The notes under the pieces are model-generated. The model was not told the origin of the DNA, searched no databases, and was given only the letters and a program-made list of their open reading frames with translations. Positions 5,517-10,549 of a DNA stretch of 10,549 bases are shown piece after piece. This DNA comes from Thermoproteota archaeon (GTDB taxonomy: Archaea; Korarchaeota; Korarchaeia; B14-G2): assembly GCA_003661385.1 (NCBI GenBank), contig QMWA01000046.1:1-10549 (forward strand), given 5' to 3'. The number at the start of each line of letters is the position of its first letter. The stretch's first letter is position 1. The position numbers and the translations under genes are program-made.

Positions 5517-6728
5517 CTACTTGTATGGCATGTACTCTCTGCCTAGGAGCTCTCTCCCTATGATTATCCTCATTATGTTCTGAGCTCCCTCTGCCCCGAT
5601 GCAGTAGGACATCACTCCTCTGAGGCCCATCTCCAGTGGGCACTCCTTCGTGTACCCGTAGGCTCCATGCCAGATCATCACATCCTTGATGAGGTCGAAT
5701 GCCCAGAGTGGAGCTACTAGCTTAGCCATGGCAACGTACTTGTTCACATCTGAGACCTTCATCTTGCCCTTGTAGAACTGGTCTACTGCCCAGGCTGCCC
5801 TGTACACGAGGAGCTTAGCTGCCTCAAGCTTGGTGGCTTGGTCAGCTAGGTTGAACTGTATGCCCTCGTACTTCGCTATGGGAACCCCGAAGGCTGTCCT
5901 CTGCTTTATGTACTCCATTCCAATCTCGAGAGCCTTCTCAGCTGCGCCAACGCAGGCTGCTGCAACGAACACCCTGGCTACGTTGAACCCCTCCATGGCA
6001 TAGTAGAAGCCTCTGTTCAGCTCCCCAACGATCCATTTCTCATCGACCTCCACATTGTCCATCTTGAAGGCGCCAGTTGAGATCCCCATCCTCCCCATGT
6101 CCTCGAACAGCGATGTTTCTATTCCCTTAGTCCCCTTTATCGGCAGTGCCACAAAGGTCATTCCCCTGTGCCCTAGCTCTGGCGCTGTCTTCACCAGGGT
6201 CATGTGGACTCCACCATACTTCAGCGCTTCCCTCACACCGCTTATATACGCCTTCTCTCCGTTTAGGATCCACTTTCCATCGACTTTCTTCATCGTGGTC
6301 TTCATCCCAGCTAGGTCGGAGCCTCCACCTGGCTCTGTGGTAGCTATCCCAACCCAAGCCTCTCCCTTAGTGAGCTTAGGCAGTATCTCCTCCTTCCACT
6401 CTGGCTTCCCATACTTGTCAAATATGTAGCTCCAGCCAGCCTGCACAAGGTAGTACACGGCAGTCGCACAGCTTATATCAGCTCTAGCAATCTCCTCAGC
6501 AGCTATAGCAGCTGTTACTGCATCAGCCTCGCTTCCACCATACTCTGAGGAGACCATGATCCCCATCAGCCCAAGCTTCGCCATGCCCTTAATGACAACA
6601 TCTGGTATCTCAGCCTTCTCATCTATCTCCCTAGCCCTAGGCTCAATCTCCTTCTCACAGAACTCGCGGACAGTCTTCCTAAACAGCTCCTGCTCCTCAG
6701 TAAAGCTGAAATCTGGCACAGCTAACAC
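5517..6728 (-). CDS. Acyl-CoA dehydrogenase
   Basis: The 403-residue flavoprotein would introduce an alpha-beta double bond into an acyl-CoA, passing electrons to an electron-transfer flavoprotein. The N-terminal helical domain (FSFTEEQELFRKTVREFCEK) is followed by the FAD/substrate motif ATTEPGGGSDLAG at about 129-141, WILNGEKAYISG at 153-164, the C-terminal helical domain with RTAFGVPIAKYEGIQF, and GYTKECPLE. The catalytic base position holds Glu380 in GAEGAQN, where most relatives have YEGT, so the glutamate is kept but the flanking Tyr and Thr are not. The chosen start is GTG 6726-6728: it lies 26-27 bases after the TATA box at 6751-6762, fitting a leaderless mRNA. A GTG at 6719 is the alternative. 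The 26 codons further upstream are not family-like. First gene of the operon with the CoA-transferase. Confidence 0.92.
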   Translation of the reverse strand: MLAVPDFSFTEEQELFRKTVREFCEKEIEPRAREIDEKAEIPDVVIKGMAKLGLMGIMVSSEYGGSEADAVTAAIAAEEIARADISCATAVYYLVQAGWSYIFDKYGKPEWKEEILPKLTKGEAWVGIATTEPGGGSDLAGMKTTMKKVDGKWILNGEKAYISGVREALKYGGVHMTLVKTAPELGHRGMTFVALPIKGTKGIETSLFEDMGRMGISTGAFKMDNVEVDEKWIVGELNRGFYYAMEGFNVARVFVAAACVGAAEKALEIGMEYIKQRTAFGVPIAKYEGIQFNLADQATKLEAAKLLVYRAAWAVDQFYKGKMKVSDVNKYVAMAKLVAPLWAFDLIKDVMIWHGAYGYTKECPLEMGLRGVMSYCIGAEGAQNIMRIIIGRELLGREYMPYK

Positions 6729-6750
6729 CCACAACCCCACTCCAAAGCCG

Positions 6751-6762
6751 TTAAAAACTTTA
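6751..6762 (-). promoter_or_regulatory. TATA box of the dehydrogenase-transferase operon
   Basis: On the minus strand TAAAGTTTTTAA lies in the 129-bp gap upstream of the operon. Its centre is 26-27 bases before GTG 6728, the spacing expected for an archaeal leaderless transcript. Confidence 0.6.
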
Positions 6763-6857
6763 CACCAGCACAGGAGGCCAGCAGCAAGAAGGCAGCTAAG
6801 AGACACACCACAGGCTAGGGATCCCAGCCAGTAGCCGAGCCCTAAGAGTACAGGAAC

Positions 6858-6982
6858 CTACTCCCAGTATGTGGGAGCTACACTCCTTCTTATCATGTCA
6901 GGTGGGTCGTCTCTGAACCTCCACAGCCCCTTAGCTGGGTCGACTATAGACAGCTTAAGAGCTGACGCTAGTACATCACTTA
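6858..6982 (-). pseudogene. Displaced C-terminus of the retropepsin-like gene
   Basis: Immediately past the TGA at 6983-6985, the neighbouring frame reads ISDVLASALKLSIVDPAKGL, then WRFRDDPPDMIRRSVAPTYW and a final E before TAG at 6858-6860. From memory, archaeal members of this aspartic-protease-like family end with a GLWRFRDDPP-type segment, so this is the missing C-terminus. One extra T in the TT at 6985-6986 would give GESEALISDVL without interruption. Confidence 0.7.
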
Positions 6983-7285
6983 TCAAGCCTCGCTTTCGCC
7001 TGCAGACACGACTGGAACAGCCTCAATGAAAGCCACCCTCCTGTCCTCAGCCTCCACCTCAACATGAATCCTCTCAGAGCACTTGACAAGAATAGCTACT
7101 CCACCAACAACATCATACTCCTGGATAATAGCTCCTGTCCCCGGAGGGTATAAGCCAAGCTCCTCAGCTAGCTTAGCTGGTAACAGTATTTCAGGATCCT
7201 CAGCCTCAAAGCCAGTGTTAACAAGAGCTGACGACTCTATCTCCCTCTTACCTCTCCTTATCCTTAGCCTCACCCTCACTCCCAT
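6983..7285 (-). CDS. Retropepsin-like (clan AA) protein, NTG in place of DTG, frameshifted
   Basis: The intact part encodes 100 residues. MGVRVRLRIRRG is the first beta hairpin, then SSALVNTGFEAEDPEILLPA matches the retropepsin-like active-site loop and following helix, with AEELGLYPPG after it. The expected catalytic Asp-Thr-Gly reads Asn23-Thr24-Gly25, so proteolysis is unlikely unless this subgroup uses Asn. The protein then stops early after SAGESEA; the rest is found in another frame at 6858-6982, giving about 142 residues when joined. The start is ATG 7283-7285 after GGTAGAGGC. It overlaps by 38 bases with a possible 43-codon gene upstream. A lost catalytic residue plus a frameshift together suggest a decaying or non-enzymatic gene. 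Confidence 0.6.
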   Translation of the reverse strand: MGVRVRLRIRRGKREIESSALVNTGFEAEDPEILLPAKLAEELGLYPPGTGAIIQEYDVVGGVAILVKCSERIHVEVEAEDRRVAFIEAVPVVSAGESEA

Positions 7286-7379
7286 ATGCCTCTACCTTAG
7301 ACTTCACTAAGTAGCCGAGAACCCTGCCTGGACGCAGCCTACCGATCCTCCTTCTCACACGCTGCCTCACCCTGAACAC
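7248..7379 (-). CDS. Possible small basic protein, leaderless GTG start
   Basis: GTG at 7377-7379 opens a 43-residue frame, MFRVRQRVRRRIGRLRPGRV followed by LGYLVKSKVEAYGSEGEAKD, that ends with TAA at 7248-7250. The GTG lies about 26 bases after the centre of a strong TATA box (7396-7409), exactly right for a leaderless transcript. The N-terminal half is very arginine-rich and could bind nucleic acid. It overlaps the retropepsin-like ORF by 38 bases in another frame, which weakens the case; the same TATA could serve that ORF with a leader of about 95 bases. No family recognised. Confidence 0.4.
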   Translation of the reverse strand: MFRVRQRVRRRIGRLRPGRVLGYLVKSKVEAYGSEGEAKDKER

Positions 7380-7395
7380 CAGCTTAAGATACCCA

Positions 7396-7409
7396 CGTGA
7401 TATATATTT
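7396..7409 (-). promoter_or_regulatory. Strong TATA box upstream of the small basic ORF and retropepsin-like gene
   Basis: On the minus strand AAATATATATCACG is the clearest TATA element in the window. It precedes GTG 7379 by leaderless spacing. Confidence 0.6.
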
Positions 7410-7413
7410 GCTT

Positions 7414-7444
7414 CTAGAGAGGCCTTAAGCAATGCCTCCTCTAG
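7414..7444. repeat. Ten-base-pair hairpin with one bulge
   Basis: CTAGAGAGGC (7414-7423) pairs with GCCTCCTCTAG (7434-7444) with a single bulged C at 7439 and a 10-base loop. It sits just upstream of the TATA box at 7396-7409 on the minus strand, between that promoter and the acylphosphatase-like gene. It could be a regulator site or RNA structure; there is no T-run. Confidence 0.45.
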
Positions 7445-7615
7445 CTAGAAGCCAGCTATATTGACTAGATGGCTTCCACACTCTCAGGCTTATGGGAGCA
7501 GCTAGTAGCTGTAAAGGGCCTTACACTCAGCTTAAGCTAAGTAAGAGCTTAGTAGACATCTAGCCAGCACTCAACTCCAGCAGCTGCTAGAGAACTCATA
7601 GCAGAAGCAGCTACA

Positions 7616-7670
7616 TTACTTGTGCTCTCCATGTGAGTCATCGCCCTTATTCTCCTCTTCTGAAAGCTCC
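7616..7670 (-). pseudogene. Displaced acidic C-terminal tail of the acylphosphatase-like protein
   Basis: Removing one G from the run of five at 7678-7682 turns KQGGG-stop into KQGEAKELSEEENKGDD followed by SHGEHK and TAA at 7616-7618. The alternate frame is rich in Glu, Lys and Asp and continues the charged coiled-coil character of the protein, whereas GGG-stop is abrupt. The tail is short, so this is less certain than the other frame breaks. Confidence 0.45.
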
Positions 7671-8138
7671 TTAGCCTCCCCCTTGCTTCCCGGAGATCAC
7701 CTTGAGCATCTCAAGCTCCCTGTCCTGCTTCCCCGAGATCTCCCTGAGCATGCTTAGCATCCCGTTTAGGACTTTGAGTGTTTTCTCCTGTGTTTCTATC
7801 ATTCTAGCTATGTAGGATACGCCTTTTGCTAGCTGTTCTAGCTGGAGGAGCATTACGTAGTCTCTTGCTTCCTGTATCTCGTCTGATGGGTAGCTTTCTA
7901 CGTCCATCCTGTCTACTTCGGCTGACTCTGGTTTCATGGCTTTTACAGAGTCGATTAGCTTTCTGAGCTTCTCTTCTGGGGCTTCTGCAAGGACTAATAT
8001 GGCTTGCTTGCCCTCTATGTGTATGTTGTGGGCTTCAAACTTCTGGATGCCTAGCCTGAAGGCTATGCTTGAGAGGAGGAGCCTGTATCCCACCTCATGC
8101 ACTCTGCTACCTACTATTACTATCTTGACTGGCATCAT
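7671..8138 (-). CDS. Acylphosphatase-like domain protein with C-terminal coiled coil
   Basis: The 155-residue protein has an acylphosphatase-like ferredoxin fold at about residues 3-85. VKIVIVGSRVHEVGYRLLLS aligns with the usual GRVQGVGFR loop, keeping the catalytic Arg19. Asn38 in FEAHNIHI is at the position of the catalytic Asn, and EGKQAILVLAEAPEEKLRKL supplies the third strand and second helix. The loop residues HE replace the usual QG, so hydrolysis of acyl phosphates is possible but unproven. Residues about 92-150 are a helical, heptad-like stretch (LEQLAKGVSYIARMIETQ and following, then two copies of ISGKQ), an unusual extension that suggests oligomerisation. The start is one of two tandem ATGs (8136-8138 or 8133-8135). 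The last residues are probably altered by a frame change at a G run. The gene stands alone between the kinase and the retropepsin-like gene. Confidence 0.7.
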   Translation of the reverse strand: MMPVKIVIVGSRVHEVGYRLLLSSIAFRLGIQKFEAHNIHIEGKQAILVLAEAPEEKLRKLIDSVKAMKPESAEVDRMDVESYPSDEIQEARDYVMLLQLEQLAKGVSYIARMIETQEKTLKVLNGMLSMLREISGKQDRELEMLKVISGKQGGG

Positions 8139-8262
8139 GGATGGTGTGCTAGGTTGGCTTAAGAGGGTGCTGTCAGCTAGTGTTGGGTTTATATCTCTAG
8201 GCTATGCTCTTAAGGGCTCTGTCCTCTTGGGCTTGCTCGAGTTAGCTAGATTCTTAGGGTGA
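8137..8262 (+). CDS. Doubtful small hydrophobic protein, divergent from the acylphosphatase-like gene
   Basis: ATG 8137-8139 opens a 41-residue frame, MDGVLGWLKRVLSASVGFIS followed by LGYALKGSVLLGLLELARFL and a G. It could be a single amphipathic or transmembrane helix pair. It fills the 107-bp gap between the acylphosphatase-like gene and the kinase 3' end, overlapping the start of one and the last bases of the other. There is no ribosome binding site or plus-strand TATA in the usual place, so it may be chance in a promoter region that must contain the minus-strand gene's own control sequences. Confidence 0.2.
   Translation: MDGVLGWLKRVLSASVGFISLGYALKGSVLLGLLELARFLG
8188..8200 (-). promoter_or_regulatory. 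Candidate TATA box for the acylphosphatase-like gene
   Basis: On the minus strand GAGATATAAACCC lies about 50-62 bases before the tandem ATGs. A weaker element, CTCTTAAGCC at about 8156-8165, has leaderless spacing. Confidence 0.4.
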
Positions 8263-9721
8263 TTGCTGTCTTAAGGAGCTTCCTCCACCTCTCGTATTTC
8301 TCTGTTGTGTCTCTTTTCCTGTGGAACACCTCTGCTGTTGGGATCTGGGGTCCTCTCCTCCACTTGCCTAGGGCTCTTCCTGCTATGAGGTATGCTCCGT
8401 ATGATGAGCCTGAGAGTAGTGCTGCTCTCTCGACTGGTAGGCCTGTTGTGTCAGCTATTGCCTGGAGTAGGAAGCTGTTTGAGGAGGCTTCTCCATCGCA
8501 CCTTATCTTCTTGGGCTTCCATGACTCTGTTCTCATGAGCTCGATTACTTCTGTTATCCTGAATGCTATTGCCTCTAGGAGAGCTTTTACTATGTCTTCT
8601 CTCGTTGTCGTGTTGGATATCCCGTATAGTAGGCCTGGAGCTTGGGTGTAGTATGGTGTGCCTAGTGCTGTGAACGCTGGTATCAGCAGCAGGGTCTCGT
8701 TTCTCGACTTGTATGCCATGTCTGATGTCTCCTTTACGTCGCTGTAGAGGCCTAAGTCCCTCATCAGCTCTATGGCAGCTCCACTGTAGGTTACCATGCC
8801 CTCTAGCATGTACCTCACTTCTCCTCTTAGCTTCCATGCTATGAGGGGGAGTAGGCCTGTTGTCGAGGCAGTAGGCTCCTCTCCTACGTTTAGGTCGATG
8901 AAGCTTCCTGTCCCATTAGTCACCTTTAGGCTTCCCTTCTCCCAGCAGCCTAGTGCGTATAGTGAGGCAGATTGATCTGCTATCACCCCTACCACTGGGG
9001 TTCCCTTGTACTCGCCGAATACCTCGTCTGATGGCTTTACAGCTGGTAGCATGTCCTCGCTGACCTCTATGAGGTCTAGGATCGTTCTACTCCAGCACAT
9101 GTAGAATATGTCGTATATTCCTGTCGCGGCTGCATTCGAGTAGTCTGTTGCATGCTCGCCTGTGAGCTTATACACTAGCCAGCTGTCTATTGTGCCGGCC
9201 TTCAGCCTGTATCTGCTGGCCTTCTCGCCAAGCTGGTCTAGCATCCACTTGAGCTTCACGCTCATGTGGCTTGACCTCAATGCGAGCTTTGACACTGTGA
9301 TAAGCCACTTGACTCTCCTGCTGGCTTTGAGCCCTGGTAGAGCGGCTGCAGCTAGGGATGTGAGCTTGCCTATGGCTCTTCCAGCCCTCAGCACTAGGCT
9401 TCTGTTCAGCTCTGCTGCAGTGGGCTCTGCGCGTGTATCCTGCCAGCCTACAGCTGGCATGATAGGCTTGCCTGTCTTCTCGTCCCAGAGGACAGCTGTG
9501 GCTCTCTGGTTTGTCATGGCTATGGCCTCGATCTCGTGCTTCTCTGCTGCATAGCTGACTAGCTTGATGCACTTCCTGGCTAGGTCCTCTGCGTCTATCT
9601 CAACCCACCCTGGCTGAGGCGTGTGCTTTCTTATGGGCTCCCTCACTAGCTTTACTAGCTTGCCCTCATCGTAGACAGCTAGCTTCACCATGGTGGTGCC
9701 TGCGTCTACGACAGCTATCAT
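8246..9721 (-). CDS. FGGY-family carbohydrate kinase, glycerol-kinase-like
   Basis: The 491-residue protein has the two-domain FGGY (ASKHA) layout and would phosphorylate a polyol or sugar with ATP in the cytoplasm. It opens with the phosphate loop VVDAGTTMVKLAVY. MTNQRATAVLWDEKTGKP and VGWQDTR resemble glycerol kinase, GTIDSWLVYKLTGEHATDY is the conserved mid-domain helix, and the catalytic base is Asp249 in GVIADQSASLYALG. TNGTGSFIDLNVGE is the second phosphate motif and LEAIAFRITEVIELMR with CDGEASSNSFLLQAIAD closes the fold. Two oddities: the glycerol-binding Arg-Glu of GlpK (NQRET) is Arg73-Ala74 here, and the stretch between WQD and KLKWMLD is about 25 residues longer than in E. coli GlpK. 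The substrate may therefore differ from glycerol. It overlaps the stop of the upstream iron-sulfur gene as ATGA. Confidence 0.88.
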   Translation of the reverse strand: MIAVVDAGTTMVKLAVYDEGKLVKLVREPIRKHTPQPGWVEIDAEDLARKCIKLVSYAAEKHEIEAIAMTNQRATAVLWDEKTGKPIMPAVGWQDTRAEPTAAELNRSLVLRAGRAIGKLTSLAAAALPGLKASRRVKWLITVSKLALRSSHMSVKLKWMLDQLGEKASRYRLKAGTIDSWLVYKLTGEHATDYSNAAATGIYDIFYMCWSRTILDLIEVSEDMLPAVKPSDEVFGEYKGTPVVGVIADQSASLYALGCWEKGSLKVTNGTGSFIDLNVGEEPTASTTGLLPLIAWKLRGEVRYMLEGMVTYSGAAIELMRDLGLYSDVKETSDMAYKSRNETLLLIPAFTALGTPYYTQAPGLLYGISNTTTREDIVKALLEAIAFRITEVIELMRTESWKPKKIRCDGEASSNSFLLQAIADTTGLPVERAALLSGSSYGAYLIAGRALGKWRRGPQIPTAEVFHRKRDTTEKYERWRKLLKTAITLRI

Positions 9722-10549
9722 AGCTCCATCACCACCAGCTCTATGATGTCTTTTGCCTTAAGTGCCATCTTGCAAGCTGGGCATGTGGTCACGACCTCAT
9801 AGGTGAAGTGGCTTCTCCTGGCTTCAGCTATCCTCTCAGCGTAGCCTCTATCAACTAGCCTATAGATGCCGCCGTAGCCGCAGCAGTACGTCTCATGCCT
9901 GCTGTATGGTGGCTCATGTAGCTTGAAGCCCATGCTCTCTAGCAGCCTGCGTGGCTCCTCGATTACATTCAGCCTCCTCGCTAGTATGCAGGGGTCATGG
10001 TAGGATATGTCTCCTCCTATCCTGATGGGCTTCAGCAGCTTCATGACGTGGTTTGCCTCTATGCCAAGCTTCCTCATGATGTAGATGCAGTGTGGGCAGC
10101 TGCTCACGATGCTCTTGTACCCGGAGGCTAGCTTCCTCAGCTCTTTAGCATGCTCCCTGAACTTCTCCCTGAACCCAAGCTCGTAGTATGGCATCCCACA
10201 GCACACCAGCTGGCTGCTCACAGCAAAGTCCACACCAAGCTTCTCCAGGGCTTCTACTGTGGGCTTGAAGAGCCCTGCCTCGAACGTCCTGCAGCCTGGG
10301 AAGTAAAGGATCTTCCCGTCTCGCTCCTCCCGCTCAGCCTCCCTCCTGGCTTCAGCCATGAGCTCCTCTGCCTTCCTAGCTGCCTCCTCAGCTAGCTTGC
10401 TCCTACGCCCCACTCTAGCTTCAGCCAGCTTCTCGCCTACGCTTATCTCCATTGGGCAGCTTGCCTTGCATGCGTCACATGGAAGGCAGTGGTATATCGC
10501 GTCGAACACCTCTTCCTCCATGAAGTATGCGAGCCTCATCTTCACAGAA
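9718..10549 (-). CDS. GlpC/HdrD-like iron-sulfur oxidoreductase subunit with two CCG domains (5' end probably off window)
   Basis: Counting from the GTG at 10543-10545, Cys20, Cys23, Cys26 and Cys30 (CLPCDACKASCP) bind a [4Fe-4S] cluster. A charged helix (about 40-75) follows, then two cysteine-rich CCG domains: FPGC with Cys85, VCCGMP (115-116) and CPHC (150-153), then DPC with Cys186, YCCGYG (221-222) and CPAC (255-258). This is the layout of GlpC, LutA, GlcF and HdrD/B subunits, which carry electrons from a flavin dehydrogenase to quinone or heterodisulfide-type acceptors. The frame stays open to the window edge, and family members usually have an earlier cysteine cluster, so the gene likely begins to the right. 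Coupling to a glycerol-kinase-like gene suggests a role with a glycerol-3-phosphate dehydrogenase, though another hydroxyacid oxidase is possible. Confidence 0.85.
   Translation of the reverse strand, partial: SVKMRLAYFMEEEVFDAIYHCLPCDACKASCPMEISVGEKLAEARVGRRSKLAEEAARKAEELMAEARREAEREERDGKILYFPGCRTFEAGLFKPTVEALEKLGVDFAVSSQLVCCGMPYYELGFREKFREHAKELRKLASGYKSIVSSCPHCIYIMRKLGIEANHVMKLLKPIRIGGDISYHDPCILARRLNVIEEPRRLLESMGFKLHEPPYSRHETYCCGYGGIYRLVDRGYAERIAEARRSHFTYEVVTTCPACKMALKAKDIIELVVMEL
9728..9733 (-). promoter_or_regulatory. Ribosome binding site inside the upstream gene's end
   Basis: GGTGAT on the minus strand lies six bases before the kinase ATG, within the last codons of the iron-sulfur protein gene. 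With the ATGA overlap it indicates coupled translation and fixes the kinase start. Confidence 0.65.

Noticed and set aside
6055-6429. 124-codon plus-strand ORF opposite the acyl-CoA dehydrogenase
   Set aside because: It lies wholly antisense to a strongly conserved enzyme and shows no domain or start signal.
6729-6806. 26-codon N-terminal extension of the dehydrogenase
   Set aside because: The TATA box lies inside this stretch and the extension is unlike the family N-terminus.
9162-9572. Overlapping 130- and 134-codon ORFs on both strands inside the kinase gene
   Set aside because: The kinase frame holds the FGGY motifs; these are out-of-frame readings with no recognisable features.

Overview
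The window looks archaeal, most likely a thermophilic member of the Thermoproteota (crenarchaeal side). The evidence is GGTGAT/GGAGG-type ribosome binding sites, TATA boxes about 26 bases before likely leaderless starts, frequent GTG/TTG starts, arginine codons dominated by AGG/AGA, short gaps between genes, and protein families typical of that group. No RNA gene, CRISPR array, transposase or integrase was found. The tetranucleotide AGCT is strongly over-represented across the whole window, in coding and non-coding DNA alike.

Layout. (1) 1-285, minus: N-terminus of a twin-arginine-exported, stalked, branched-chain-amino-acid-type substrate-binding protein, cut by the window edge. (2) 366-986, plus: a PD-(D/E)xK nuclease-like gene whose last part lies in another reading frame; a tiny coupled ORF precedes it. 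(3) 1099-2742, plus: an AlkK-type acyl-CoA synthetase. (4) 2743-3161: a gene-free stretch with hairpins, palindromes and short repeats. (5) 3162-3680, minus: an HExxH membrane zinc peptidase (DUF3267-like) broken by two compensating frame changes at G runs. (6) 3765-4247, plus: a winged-helix regulator behind a 16-bp perfect palindrome centred on its TATA box. (7) 4314-6728, minus: a two-gene operon of acyl-CoA dehydrogenase and class III CoA-transferase. (8) 6858-7379, minus: a retropepsin-like gene with NTG in place of DTG and a frameshifted C-terminus, preceded by a possible 43-codon leaderless gene. (9) 7616-8138, minus: an acylphosphatase-like domain with a coiled-coil tail and a likely frameshift near its end. 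(10) 8246 to the right edge, minus: a glycerol-kinase-like FGGY kinase translationally coupled to a GlpC/HdrD-like iron-sulfur protein.

How they fit together. The synthetase, CoA-transferase and dehydrogenase form a module that activates carboxylic acids by two routes and desaturates the acyl-CoA, a set also seen in carnitine (CaiA/B/C) and beta-oxidation-like pathways; the substrate cannot be read from sequence. The exported binding protein may feed it. The kinase and iron-sulfur protein suggest glycerol or polyol use, with electrons from a glycerol-3-phosphate-type dehydrogenase lying beyond the edge.

The main oddity is that the small accessory genes are repeatedly broken by single-base frame changes at or near short homopolymers, while about 6.8 kb of longer genes and the regulator are intact. 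Clustered gene decay, residual assembly error, or slippage-dependent expression would all fit. I did not find a clear new multi-gene system.
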